NCBI RefSeq assembly: GCF_001428305.1
Contig: NZ_LMRZ01000005.1
Location: forward strand, 1 to 64,000
DNA from: Janibacter sp. Soil728
GTDB taxonomy: Bacteria; Actinomycetota; Actinomycetes; Actinomycetales; Dermatophilaceae
DNA length: 64,000 bases
Direction: 5' to 3'
Within the stretch, counting starts at the first letter, position 1. Every line of letters begins with the position of its first letter. Position numbers and translations under genes: made by a program. Below are positions 34,944-43,464 of the stretch, in pieces. Under the pieces are notes generated by a model. The model had not been told where the DNA came from. It saw nothing but the letters and a program-made list of their open reading frames with translations, and did no database searches.

Positions 34944-35609
34944 TCATGCTCCGAGGAGGTAGATCGCGGCGAAGAGCGCGATCCACACGACGTCGACGAA
35001 GTGCCAGTAGTACGAGGTGACGACGGCACCGGTCTGCTGGGCGTGGCTGTAGTCACGGGTGGTGTACGTGCGGCCGATGATCAGCAGGAAGGCGATGAGG
35101 CCACCCGTGACGTGGATGCCGTGCAGGCCCGTGGTGAGGTAGAAGATCGAGGACCAGGAGTCCGTCGAGATCGTCACGCCCTCGCTGACGAGCGTGGCGT
35201 ACTCGAGGATCTGACCCGAGACGAAGATCGCGCCGAAGATGTAGGTGAGGATGTACCACTCACGCATGCCCCAGCCGGCGACGTTCAGCAGGGAGCCGGT
35301 ACGCGACTTCTGACCGTGCTCGGCCCTGAGGACACCCAGCTGGCACCACACCGACGAGACCACGAGGATCAGGGTGTTGGCAGCCGCGAAGGGCACGTTG
35401 AGCAGCGCGATGTTGTGCTCCCACAAGTCGGGTCGCATCGACCGGACCGTGAAGAAGATCGCGAAGAGCCCGGCGAAGAACATCAGCTCGCTGGACAGCC
35501 AGACGATGGTGCCGACAGACACCATGTTGGGTCGGCTGACCGGACCCATGGAGGGGTCGGCGACGGAGTGCCCGGACACGGTTGAAGGCATAGAGGTTGC
35601 AGTGGCCAC
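34944..35609 (-). CDS. ctaE: Cytochrome c oxidase subunit III
   Basis: A 221-residue subunit III with five membrane helices; [20 protein letters not shown] and [19 protein letters not shown] are the conserved parts, ending [24 protein letters not shown] 35609 gives the family N-terminus (V)ATATS and lies six bases after a CATAAT -10 element, suggesting a leaderless transcript; ATG 35591 is an alternative. It heads the ctaE-qcrC-qcrA-qcrB unit, keeping oxidase subunit III with the bc1 genes as in mycobacteria. Confidence 0.93.
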   Translation of the reverse strand: MATATSMPSTVSGHSVADPSMGPVSRPNMVSVGTIVWLSSELMFFAGLFAIFFTVRSMRPDLWEHNIALLNVPFAAANTLILVVSSVWCQLGVLRAEHGQKSRTGSLLNVAGWGMREWYILTYIFGAIFVSGQILEYATLVSEGVTISTDSWSSIFYLTTGLHGIHVTGGLIAFLLIIGRTYTTRDYSHAQQTGAVVTSYYWHFVDVVWIALFAAIYLLGA

Positions 35610-35615
35610 GGGCCC

Positions 35616-35621
35616 ATTATG
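35616..35621 (-). promoter_or_regulatory. -10 element of the ctaE-qcrCAB operon
   Basis: On the minus strand the sequence reads CTTATAGACATAATGGGCCC then the GTG start of ctaE. CATAAT is placed so that transcription would begin at or next to the start codon. A TATAGA just upstream overlaps. I see no good -35. Confidence 0.55.
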
Positions 35622-35696
35622 TCTATAAGTCCGGGCGGTTGTGCGCCACCCCCCTCCGCGAGTCTCGTGACCCCCCTCACCGCTACGATCTTGCGC

Positions 35697-36161
35697 ATGA
35701 CCGGTACCCCCCAGCAGACCCCTTCCGCCTCCGCGTCCGACGCGCACGTCGGGGCCGGGGCACGCGACGTCGTTTCGGTGCAGGTCCTCCTGCACAGCGA
35801 CAACATCACCACGCGGGACGCCGTGCGTGCGGCCATCGGCCGTCGCCCCGCCAAGGATGTCGAGATCGCAGGGTGGCGTGAGTGTGCGACAGCGGACGCC
35901 GTGATCGAGGCCGTCGAGGCCGGCGGCATCGACCTCCTGGTGCTCGACGGCGAGGCGGCCAGGCTCGGCGGCATGGGTCTGTGCCGTCAGCTGAAGTCCG
36001 AGATCCACCAGTGCCCCCCGGTGCTCGTGCTCACCGGCCGGCCGCAGGACGGGTGGCTGGCGACCTGGTCGATGGCCGACGCGTCCGTGCCGCACCCTCT
36101 CGACCCGATCACCCTGGCTGACGCGGTGGCCGACCTCGCCCGAGGCGTGTCCCACCGATGA
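35697..36161 (+). CDS. Receiver-like (pseudo-response-regulator) protein
   Basis: A 154-residue stand-alone receiver-fold protein. The phospho-acceptor position is [10 protein letters not shown] (Asp present) and the Ser/Thr switch VLVLTGRP is present, but the K of the usual KP motif is a histidine ([16 protein letters not shown]), and the N-terminal acidic pair is not evident (VQVLLHSDN). It has no output domain. Phosphorylation is doubtful; it may act by protein contact. ATG 35697 follows TACGAT by seven bases (leaderless). It is divergent from ctaE and overlaps trpD by four bases, so it may link respiration and tryptophan genes only by position. Confidence 0.7.
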   Translation: MTGTPQQTPSASASDAHVGAGARDVVSVQVLLHSDNITTRDAVRAAIGRRPAKDVEIAGWRECATADAVIEAVEAGGIDLLVLDGEAARLGGMGLCRQLKSEIHQCPPVLVLTGRPQDGWLATWSMADASVPHPLDPITLADAVADLARGVSHR

Positions 36162-37219
36162 CCGCGACGGGCACGCACACCTGGCCCGCCGTCCTCACCA
36201 CGCTTCTCTCAGGGCACGACCTCTCGTCGGACGAGACGTCATGGGCCATGCGCGAGATGATGTCCGGCGACGCGGCCCCGGCGCAGATCGCCGGGTTCCT
36301 CGTGGCGCTGCGGGCGAAGGGGGAGACCGTCACCGAGCTGCGGGCGCTGGCTGATGTCATGCTCGAGCACGCGCTGCCGATCGACGTGGCCGGGCCGACC
36401 CTGGACATCGTGGGGACCGGCGGGGACATGGCCGGCACCGTGAACATCTCGACGATGTCCTCCATCTGCATCGCCGCGACCGGCGTCCGGGTGGTCAAGC
36501 ACGGCAACCGGGCCTCGTCGTCCAAGTCCGGCTCCGCCGACGTCCTCGAGTCGCTGGGTGTCAACCTCTCCCTTCCTCCCGAGGCGGTCACGAGCGTCGT
36601 GGACGTCGCGGGCATCACCTTCTGCTTCGCGCAGACCTTCCACCCCTCCTTCCGGCACACGGCGGCCCCGCGGCGGGACCTGGGGGTCGGTACGGCACTC
36701 AACGTGCTGGGACCGATGACCAACCCGAGCCGTCCGACCTACTCGGTCGTGGGGGTCGCCGACGAGCGTGTGGCGCCCCTCATGGCCGGTGTCTTCGCCG
36801 ATCGCGGCACGGACGCCCTGGTCTTCCGCGGTGACGACGGGCTCGACGAGCTGACGGTCGCCGACTCCTCGCACGTGTGGTGGGTCGCGGGCGGTCAGAT
36901 CAGCGAGCTCACCCTGACGCCGGAGGACGTGGGCCTGCAGCGCAGCCCGCTCGACTCCCTCCGGGGTGGGGACGCGGACTTCAACGCCGAGGTCGCTCGA
37001 CGGCTCTTCGCGGGCCGGACCGGCCCCGTGCGGGACGCCGTGGTCCTCAATGCAGGCGCGGCGGTCGCCCTGTCGCAGTCGGGTGCGCAGCTGCCGGCCG
37101 ACCCGATCGCCGCGATCCGTGGGGGGATGGACACGGTCGAGGCGGTCCTGGACTCGGGCCGTGCCGCCGAGCAGCTCGACCGGTGGGTCGCGGCGACACG
37201 CGACGCCAGCCCTGCCTGA
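36158..37219 (+). CDS. trpD: Anthranilate phosphoribosyltransferase
   Basis: Transfers phosphoribosyl from PRPP to anthranilate in tryptophan synthesis. The 353 residues contain [17 protein letters not shown] (PRPP loop), [34 protein letters not shown] and [10 protein letters not shown]. It overlaps the receiver-like gene by ATGA. No other trp gene is adjacent. Confidence 0.95.
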   Translation: MTATGTHTWPAVLTTLLSGHDLSSDETSWAMREMMSGDAAPAQIAGFLVALRAKGETVTELRALADVMLEHALPIDVAGPTLDIVGTGGDMAGTVNISTMSSICIAATGVRVVKHGNRASSSKSGSADVLESLGVNLSLPPEAVTSVVDVAGITFCFAQTFHPSFRHTAAPRRDLGVGTALNVLGPMTNPSRPTYSVVGVADERVAPLMAGVFADRGTDALVFRGDDGLDELTVADSSHVWWVAGGQISELTLTPEDVGLQRSPLDSLRGGDADFNAEVARRLFAGRTGPVRDAVVLNAGAAVALSQSGAQLPADPIAAIRGGMDTVEAVLDSGRAAEQLDRWVAATRDASPA

Positions 37220-37223
37220 AGGG

Positions 37224-37260
37224 GCAGCACAGGGGATGGTCGACCATCCCTGGGTCTGCC
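37224..37260. terminator. Bidirectional terminator between trpD and the Lrp-type gene
   Basis: GGGATGGTCGACCATCCC (37233-37250) is a perfect palindrome; flanking GGCAG/CTGCC lengthens the stem imperfectly. It separates two convergent genes. Confidence 0.7.
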
Positions 37261-37275
37261 GCTCTGGCCCGGGGG

Positions 37276-37554
37276 TTACTCCAGGCCGATGCTGAAGGCT
37301 GCGTCGAGGTCGTGCTTGCTGTAGGCGCGGAAGGCGATCTGGGTCGAGGTGTCGACGATGCCGTCGACCTTGTTGAGTCGGCCGGCGATGACGTCGTCGA
37401 GGTCCTCGTGCTGGTGCACGCGCACCATCGCGATCAGGTCGGCGTCCCCGGCGACGGAGTAGACCTCGCTGACGCCGTCGATGCCGGCGACGGTCTCGGC
37501 CACCTCGGGGATGCGTGCGGTCTCGGCGTGGATGAGGACGATGGCAGTGATCAC
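37276..37554 (-). CDS. Stand-alone Lrp/AsnC effector-binding (RAM) domain protein
   Basis: A 92-residue alpha/beta domain (ITAIVLIHAETARIPEVAET, VAGDADLIAMVRVH) matching the ligand-binding RAM domain of Lrp/AsnC regulators without the DNA-binding helix-turn-helix. Such proteins may bind amino acids or modulate full-length Lrp proteins. GTG 37554 overlaps the stop of the upstream exonuclease gene (GTGA), so translation is coupled. Confidence 0.85.
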   Translation of the reverse strand: MITAIVLIHAETARIPEVAETVAGIDGVSEVYSVAGDADLIAMVRVHQHEDLDDVIAGRLNKVDGIVDTSTQIAFRAYSKHDLDAAFSIGLE

Positions 37555-39242
37555 GAGGCCCACCCTAGAGCAGGTGCCAGCTCCTTGTGGGCGGCTGCAG
37601 CGCCTCCGACAGGGCAGGTCCACTCGCCCTCGATGTCGACCAGCCGGGTCCCCTCGGCCTCGAGCCAGCGCAGGACGAGCTCGGTCTCCTCGGGCAGGGC
37701 GCTGGTGCCCGGACCGGTCGGCGGTGCGACGACCTCGGCGCAGGCGCGCAGGGCCGCCACGTAGGGCATCGGGTCGGCGCCGGCGGGGGAGTTGGAGCTG
37801 GCGGCCAGACGCCCGTGGCGCACGCAGACCAGGTCCCAGCCTCCTCGTGGCGTCCGGCGGGCGGCGATGATCTCGCTCGCCTCGCGCACCGGGGTCGCCC
37901 GCTGACTGCGCGAGGTCGCCCGGACGAGCGCGCCGAGCCGATCGCGCAGGGCAGCGGCCTCCTCGTAGCGCTCGTCCTCGGAGAGGGTGTGCAGGCGCTC
38001 GCGCACCATGGCGACGGCCGGACGTGAGTCGCCGACGAGCACCCGGACGGCGTCGGCCACCGTCACGGCGTAGTCCTCGACCGTCGCGGCACCGGTGCAC
38101 GGCGCCGCGCAGCGGCCCATGTCGGCCAGGGCGCACGCCGAGGTCGCACGAGTGGGGGACAGGCGGGTCAGGCACTGCCGCAGCGGGACCGCGTCGTACA
38201 ACGCGGCCGCGGCGTCCTCGGCCGAACGACGGGTGCCGAAGGGACCCGCGTAGGCCAGGTCGTCAGGGCCGACGGAGCGGACGATCGACAACCGGGGGAA
38301 GGCCTCGTCGGTGAGCTTGAGCCACCACACCTTGTCGGGGCGACGCGAGCGACGGTTGTAGCGCGGCTGGTGCTGGGCGATCAGCCGCAGCTCACGCACC
38401 TGGGCCTCGAGGGTCGTCGCGCAGACGATGGGGGTGATCTCGGTGGCCAGATGGACCATCTCGCCCATCCGTCGGCGCTGCTCGGAGGCCGTGAAGTAGT
38501 TGCGCGCCCGCGCGCGGATGTCGACCGAGGTGCCCACGTAGAGCGCCTCGCCGCGATCGTCCTTGAAGACGTAGACCCCGGGGGCAGAGGGCAGTCCATC
38601 GGCCAGGTGCCGCTTGCGGCGAAGGTCGTCGCTGACCCGCGAGCTGTAGGAGCTGAGCTCCTCGAGGGTGTCGACGCCGACGGACCCGAGCCGCCCGATC
38701 AGGCCGTGCAGGACGTCGACGGTCGCCCGGGCGTCGTGCAGGGCCCGGTGGTCGGGTGTGGTCGCCGCACCGAAGTATCGGGCGAGGGTGCCCAGCTTGT
38801 GGTTGGCGACCTCGTCGCGCGAGACGACCTGACGGGCCAGCCGCACGGTGTCGAGGACGGCCGGCCCGGGCCAGCGCAGGTCGTGGGCCGAGCAGGCCGC
38901 CTTGAGGAAGCCGATGTCGAAGCCTGCGTTGTGCGCGACGAGGACCGCTCCCTTCGCGAACTCGAGGAAGCTGGCCACGGCCTCGGCGGTGCGGGGTGCG
39001 TCGGCGACCATCGAGTTGGTGATGCCGGTGAGCGACTGGATGAAGGCGGGGATCGGCTCGCCCGGGTTGACGAAGGTCTGCAGCTCGCCGAGCTCGACAC
39101 CCCCGCGCACCTTGACGGCGCCGATCTCGGTGATGCCGCAGTCGCGAGCGGAGCCACCCGTGGTCTCGAGGTCGACCACGACGAAGGTGACCTCGGCCAG
39201 TGGTGTGCCGAGATCCCCGAGTCTGTCCTGGACGATCTCCAT
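37551..39242 (-). CDS. DEDDh exonuclease fused to a UvrC-like GIY-YIG module
   Basis: A 563-residue fusion. Residues 15-180 form a DnaQ-like 3'-5' exonuclease: VVVDLETTG (DxE), VAHNAGFDIGFL and HRALHDARATV complete the DEDDh set. Residues 205-300 resemble the GIY-YIG nuclease of UvrC (GVYVFKDDRGEALYVGTSVD, ARNYF), followed by a UvrC-type cysteine segment (CALADMGRCAAPC) and a UVR-like helix (ERYEEAAALRDRLGALV). Mycobacterial Rv2191 has this architecture beside trpD. Likely role: DNA repair or damage processing; not demonstrated. ATG 39242 has no visible ribosome site. Confidence 0.87.
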   Translation of the reverse strand: MEIVQDRLGDLGTPLAEVTFVVVDLETTGGSARDCGITEIGAVKVRGGVELGELQTFVNPGEPIPAFIQSLTGITNSMVADAPRTAEAVASFLEFAKGAVLVAHNAGFDIGFLKAACSAHDLRWPGPAVLDTVRLARQVVSRDEVANHKLGTLARYFGAATTPDHRALHDARATVDVLHGLIGRLGSVGVDTLEELSSYSSRVSDDLRRKRHLADGLPSAPGVYVFKDDRGEALYVGTSVDIRARARNYFTASEQRRRMGEMVHLATEITPIVCATTLEAQVRELRLIAQHQPRYNRRSRRPDKVWWLKLTDEAFPRLSIVRSVGPDDLAYAGPFGTRRSAEDAAAALYDAVPLRQCLTRLSPTRATSACALADMGRCAAPCTGAATVEDYAVTVADAVRVLVGDSRPAVAMVRERLHTLSEDERYEEAAALRDRLGALVRATSRSQRATPVREASEIIAARRTPRGGWDLVCVRHGRLAASSNSPAGADPMPYVAALRACAEVVAPPTGPGTSALPEETELVLRWLEAEGTRLVDIEGEWTCPVGGAAAAHKELAPALGWAS

Positions 39243-39305
39243 GTCGCTGACGTTAGGCGGGGCCACCGACAACGACCGGGAGGCGCGGCGTGGCAGCCTG
39301 AGGCC

Positions 39306-40340
39306 ATGCGATCGATGGACGACCTGGCCGATGTCCGCGACTTCTACCGTGACTTCGCCGACCGTGAGGCGAAGGGGGAGTCCCTCACCTTCCAGAGGTG
39401 GGCGGCCGGTGTGGCGCAGGACCCTGAGGTCCTTGAGCTGCTCTCCGGCCTCCCGGTGCCCAAGCGCCAGCCCAACCTCGTCTTCGCGGCGGCGCGGTGG
39501 CACGGCGCGGTGACGTCGGCGGACCCCGACTACGCGGACCTGCGCACCGTCCTGCTCGAGGACTGGCCGGCCGTCCGCGAGACGATCCTCGCGCGCTCCA
39601 CCCAGACCAACGAGGTCGGACGGTGTGCGACGCTGCTCCCCGTGCTGGCCGGCCTCGAGGGGCCGCTCGCCCTCGTCGAGGTCGGCGCCAGCGCCGGGCT
39701 GTGCCTGCACCCCGACCGCTGGTCCTACCGCTATGTCGATGCCACGGGTGCGCAGGTCGCCCGACTGGACCCGGCCGGCGGGGCCTCCCCGGTCGTGCTC
39801 GACTGCACCGTGCGAGGACCGCTCCCGTTGCCCGCCGCGATCCCCGAGATCGTCCACCGCGGCGGGGTGGACCTCAACCCGCTCGACCTGGCGTCCGGTG
39901 ACACGGCGGACTGGTTGCAGACGCTGGTGTGGCCGGAGCACGAGGACCGCCGCGCACGGTTGGCCGCTGCGTGCCGCGTCGTCGCCGGCCACCCGGTGGA
40001 CATCATCCGTGGAGACCTGCTCACCGGCCTCGACGAGGCCGTGGCGCGAGCCCGTGAGGCAGCACCCGAGGCGACGGTCGTCATCTTCCACTCGGCCGTC
40101 ATCGCCTACCTGGACGAAGGGGGCCGCGACCGCTGGCCCGGCATCGTCGGCGCCGTGGTGCAGCAGGTCCGCGACGACGGGGGCCGCGCCCACTGGATCA
40201 GCAACGAGGGCGCCCGGGTGCTGCCGAGCGTGAGCGCCACGGCCGGGTGCGCGCAGACCGGGCCCGACTTCTGCCTCGCTCTGGACGCTCGTGCGCTGGG
40301 GTGGAGCCACGCGCACGGGAGGCACCTCACCTGGTGCTGA
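39306..40340 (+). CDS. DUF2332-family protein
   Basis: A 344-residue protein with the DUF2332 pattern: a helical N-terminus (DVRDFYRDFADREAKGESLTF), LPVLAGLEGPLALVEVGASAGLCLHPDRW (an SAM-like glycine loop), RGGVDLNPLD, WPEHEDRRARL and VVIFHSAVIAYL. It looks like a diverged methyltransferase-type Rossmann fold, but no enzymatic role is established. Start ATG 39306 (ATG 39315 possible). Divergent from the exonuclease gene. Confidence 0.82.
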   Translation: MRSMDDLADVRDFYRDFADREAKGESLTFQRWAAGVAQDPEVLELLSGLPVPKRQPNLVFAAARWHGAVTSADPDYADLRTVLLEDWPAVRETILARSTQTNEVGRCATLLPVLAGLEGPLALVEVGASAGLCLHPDRWSYRYVDATGAQVARLDPAGGASPVVLDCTVRGPLPLPAAIPEIVHRGGVDLNPLDLASGDTADWLQTLVWPEHEDRRARLAAACRVVAGHPVDIIRGDLLTGLDEAVARAREAAPEATVVIFHSAVIAYLDEGGRDRWPGIVGAVVQQVRDDGGRAHWISNEGARVLPSVSATAGCAQTGPDFCLALDARALGWSHAHGRHLTWC

Positions 40341-40416
40341 CGGGAGGGCTGTCGGGGGTGACTCCTAGCGTTGTCGGTGCCGGGATGGACCCGGTGACGA
40401 CGAGGAGGTGACGGAC

Positions 40417-40692
40417 ATGGCCCGTCGACCCGGAGCACCACTGATGATCGACTGCGGAACCTGCCCGGTCCAGCACGTCGGCTGCGCCGACTGCATGGTG
40501 ACCGCGTTGGGGTCGCCGACCGCTCTCGCCGACCCCGGGCTGGCGACGCAGCTGCCGCTGGACCGTCGCGAGCGCGAGGTCGTCTCGCGCCTGGTCGCCG
40601 CCGGGCTGGTGAGCGCCGAGACGGCGAACGAGGCCCGTGCAGTGCACGAGCCTCGTTCGGGGTACGACGAGCTGCGGAGGTTCGCGGGCTGA
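40417..40692 (+). CDS. Small cysteine-rich protein of unknown function
   Basis: A 91-residue protein with a cluster of four cysteines and a histidine (DCGTCPVQHVGCADC), a likely metal site, and a basic helical C-terminus (LDRREREVVSRLVAAGLVS). ATG 40417 has a near-perfect Shine-Dalgarno AGGAGGTGA. Similar short proteins accompany DUF2332 genes in actinobacteria, by my recollection. It is convergent with the acyl-CoA ligase gene, 12 bases away. Confidence 0.75.
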   Translation: MARRPGAPLMIDCGTCPVQHVGCADCMVTALGSPTALADPGLATQLPLDRREREVVSRLVAAGLVSAETANEARAVHEPRSGYDELRRFAG

Positions 40693-40704
40693 GCCCGCAC
40701 CGGA

Positions 40705-42495
40705 TCAGCTGCCGTAGAGGGCTTCGACCTCGTCCTCGAAGTCGCGCATGATGATGTTGCGCTTGAGCTTCAGCGAGGGCGTGAGCGTCCCGTTGTCCTC
40801 GGTGAAGTCCTCACCCAGGATCGAGAACTTGCGGATCGACTCCGCCTTGGACACGGCCTTGTTGGCGTCGTCGACAGCGCCCTGGACCGCCGCGAGGACG
40901 GTCTCGTGGGTGCGCGCCTGCTCGACGGTCAGGCTGCCGAGGCCGATGTTGGCGGCCCAGCCCGGCAGCATCTCCTCGTCGAGCGTGACGAGCGCCGCGA
41001 TGAAGGGCTTGCCGTCACCGACGACGAGGCACTGGCTGATGATCGGGTGGGCGCGCAGCCGGTCCTCGAGGACACCGGGGGCGACGTTCTTGCCGCCCGC
41101 GGTCACGAGGATCTCCTTCTTGCGGCCGGTGATCTTCAGGTACCCGTCCCGGTCGAGCTCGCCGAGGTCGCCGGTGCGGAACCAGCCGTCCTGCAGCGCA
41201 TCGAGGGTGGCCTGCTCGTTGTCGTGGTAGCCCTTGAGGACGTTGACGCCCTGGATGAGGATCTCGCCGTCGTCGGCGATCCGGATGGAGACGCCGGGCA
41301 GCGGGGGACCGACGGTGCCGATCTTGACCTTCTCCGGGATGTTGACGGTGGCCGGCGCCGTGGTCTCGGTGAGGCCGTAGCCCTCGAGGATGGTGACGCC
41401 GATCCCGCGGAAGAAGTGGCCCAGGCGCGTGCCGAGCGGGGCGCCGCCGGAGACGGCGTACTCGACCTTGTTGCCCATCTTGGCCCGCAGAGTGCTGTAG
41501 ACGAGCTTGTCGAAGACGGCGTGCTGGACCTTGAGCTTCAGCGGGAGCTTGCCGGTGTCCTGGGCCTCGGACCAGGCGATGGCGACGTCGGAGGCGCGAG
41601 CGAAGATCTTGCCCTTGCCGCCGGCGGTCGCGGTCTCGTTGGCCTTGTTGTAGATCTTCTCGAAGACCCGGGGCACCGCGAGGATGAAGGTCGGCTGGAA
41701 GGCCTGGAAGTCGTCGAGGATGTTGGCGATGTCGGCGCTGTGGCCCATGCGTCGGTCGGCAGTGATGGCCAGCACCTGGATGAAGCGGGCGAAGACGTGC
41801 GCCAGCGGCAGGAAGAGCAGGGTCGAGGCCTCCTCCTTGTTGAGCACGTCGCCGAGCTTGGCGATGGCGTTCTCGGCCAGACCGAGGAAGTTCTCGTGCG
41901 TCAGCTCGCAGCCCTTGGGACGACCCGTGGTGCCCGAGGTGTAGATGATCGTGGCGATCGAGTCACGACCCTGGGCGTCGATGCGCTCCTGCAGCTGCTC
42001 CTCGGTGACGTCGGCACCGGAGGCGTTGATCGTCTCGAGGTCACCGTTGTCGATGACGAAGACCCGCTCGAGACTGCTGACGTTGGCGTCGGCCTCCTCG
42101 GCGACGGAGGCGTGCTTGACGGTCTCCACGACGAGGAACTTGGTCCCGGAGTCCTTGACGATCCACTCGACCTGCTCGGCGGAGCTCGTCTCGTAGATCG
42201 GCACCGGCACACCGCCGGCAGTCCACGTGGCGAAGTCGAGCACGGTCCACTCGTAGCGAGTGCGAGCCATGATCGCCAGCCGGTCGCCGACTCCCAGACC
42301 CTGGGCGATCAGGCCCTTGGCGAGGGTGCGGACGTCGGTGTTGAACTGAGCGGTGGTGATGTCGCGCCAGGCGTCCTGCTCCTTCACGGTGAAGGCCACC
42401 CGCTGAGGGTTCTTACCCGCGTTACGCCCCGGCAGGTCCGCCAGGGAGTCGTTGGGGTCGCCCTCGATGAGTCGGGGCATCACGCTGTCGTTCAC
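40705..42495 (-). CDS. Long-chain fatty-acid--CoA ligase (FadD15-like)
   Basis: A 596-residue ANL-superfamily enzyme that activates fatty acids to acyl-CoA via acyl-AMP. P-loop-like IIYTSGTTGRPKGCELTH (residues ~178-195), YGLTETTAPATVNIP, the ATP aspartate in WFRTGDLGELD and the C-terminal KKEILVTAGGKNVAP hinge/lysine region are all visible. GTG 42495 follows AAGGAGAT. It corresponds by position to mycobacterial fadD15. Substrate chain length cannot be read. Confidence 0.9.
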   Translation of the reverse strand: MNDSVMPRLIEGDPNDSLADLPGRNAGKNPQRVAFTVKEQDAWRDITTAQFNTDVRTLAKGLIAQGLGVGDRLAIMARTRYEWTVLDFATWTAGGVPVPIYETSSAEQVEWIVKDSGTKFLVVETVKHASVAEEADANVSSLERVFVIDNGDLETINASGADVTEEQLQERIDAQGRDSIATIIYTSGTTGRPKGCELTHENFLGLAENAIAKLGDVLNKEEASTLLFLPLAHVFARFIQVLAITADRRMGHSADIANILDDFQAFQPTFILAVPRVFEKIYNKANETATAGGKGKIFARASDVAIAWSEAQDTGKLPLKLKVQHAVFDKLVYSTLRAKMGNKVEYAVSGGAPLGTRLGHFFRGIGVTILEGYGLTETTAPATVNIPEKVKIGTVGPPLPGVSIRIADDGEILIQGVNVLKGYHDNEQATLDALQDGWFRTGDLGELDRDGYLKITGRKKEILVTAGGKNVAPGVLEDRLRAHPIISQCLVVGDGKPFIAALVTLDEEMLPGWAANIGLGSLTVEQARTHETVLAAVQGAVDDANKAVSKAESIRKFSILGEDFTEDNGTLTPSLKLKRNIIMRDFEDEVEALYGS

Positions 42496-42667
42496 GGGAT
42501 CTCCTTCGTTCGCCGTCCCAGCCAGCCTCAACCGAAGGCTGGCCCGCGCACGAGACTACCTGTGGGCACGCGTGCCCCATCCTGACGAACCCGTGACGGT
42601 GACCATATTCTTCGCTGACGTCCACCCCCGTCGAGAGGTCCTCGTGCTCCTTCGTCATCGCCGCCCC

Positions 42668-43003
42668 ATGATCGACATCGTCGACGAGAGCTATGTGCGA
42701 GCCGAGCCGCAGGCCGTGCGCGCTGAGCTCGACGTGCCCGGCGTGCTCGACGGGCTGTGGCCGGGGCTCCAACGCCAGACCGTGCAGGACCGAGGGGCGA
42801 AGGGGGTGCGCTGGCTCTGCGCGGGCGAGGTCGAGGGACGTCTGGAGATCTGGTTGGAGGCGTCGGGTGGCGGGACGATCGTCCACCATTTCGTCCACGG
42901 CCGGAGTCAGGGTTCTCCTGCCCGGTGGTCGAAGGTCCACCGTCGGCGGTGGAAGCAGGGACTCAACCAGATCAAGGATCGACTCGAGGGTCGTTCGCGA
43001 TAG
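42668..43003 (+). CDS. Polyketide cyclase/SRPBCC-like protein
   Basis: A protein of about 111 residues (IDIVDESYVRAEPQAVRAEL, then WLCAGEVEGRLEIWLEAS and a basic tail KVHRRRWKQGLNQIKDRLEG). It resembles the short N-terminally reduced START/SRPBCC proteins; it is shorter than the usual ~140 residues. The start is uncertain: ATG 42668 chosen, with in-frame GTG 42644 preceded by GAGAGG also possible. A CATATT hexamer at 42605-42610 may be its -10. Its stop codon TAG is part of the -10 element of the next gene. Confidence 0.55.
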   Translation: MIDIVDESYVRAEPQAVRAELDVPGVLDGLWPGLQRQTVQDRGAKGVRWLCAGEVEGRLEIWLEASGGGTIVHHFVHGRSQGSPARWSKVHRRRWKQGLNQIKDRLEGRSR

Positions 43004-43013
43004 TGTCGCCCGC

Positions 43014-43457
43014 ATGGCCGACAGCACCCGCTCCAGCATCCTCGTCGACGCCTCGCCCGGCGAGGTCCTCGACATCATCGCCGACCTCGAGGCCTACCCG
43101 GACTGGGCCAAGGAGATCAAGAAGGTCGAGATCCTCTCCGAGGACGGTGACGGATGGCCCGACCAGGCGGTCTTCACCCTCGACGCCGGGGCGATCAAGG
43201 ACACCTACACGCTCGACTACGCGTGGGACGTCGAGGAGGACGGGGTCGGCGTCGCGTCGTGGACCCTCGTCTCCGCCACGATGCTCAAGGCGATGGACGG
43301 CTCGTACACCCTGGTGGCGAAGGGGGACGGTACCGAGGTGACCTATGAGCTCACGGTGGACGTCAAGGTCCCGATGCTCGGCATGCTCAAGCGCAAGGCC
43401 GAGAAGGTCATCGTCGACACGGCGCTGCGCGACCTCAAGAAGCACGCCGAGGCCTGA
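43014..43457 (+). CDS. SRPBCC (cyclase/dehydrase) family protein
   Basis: A 147-residue START-fold protein with the family opening SSILVDASPGEVLDIIADLEAYPDWAKEIKKVE, a central beta grip and a C-terminal helix LKRKAEKVIVDTALRDLKKH that closes the ligand cavity. It matches mycobacterial Rv2185c-type proteins, thought to bind hydrophobic ligands; the ligand is unknown. ATG 43014 follows TAGTGT (43001-43006) by seven bases, so the transcript is probably leaderless. Confidence 0.85.
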   Translation: MADSTRSSILVDASPGEVLDIIADLEAYPDWAKEIKKVEILSEDGDGWPDQAVFTLDAGAIKDTYTLDYAWDVEEDGVGVASWTLVSATMLKAMDGSYTLVAKGDGTEVTYELTVDVKVPMLGMLKRKAEKVIVDTALRDLKKHAEA

Positions 43458-43464
43458 GAGGACC

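Noticed and set aside
37551-40325. A 924-residue minus-strand ORF extending the exonuclease gene upstream
   Set aside because: Beyond 39242 it is antisense to DUF2332 and has no family-like sequence.
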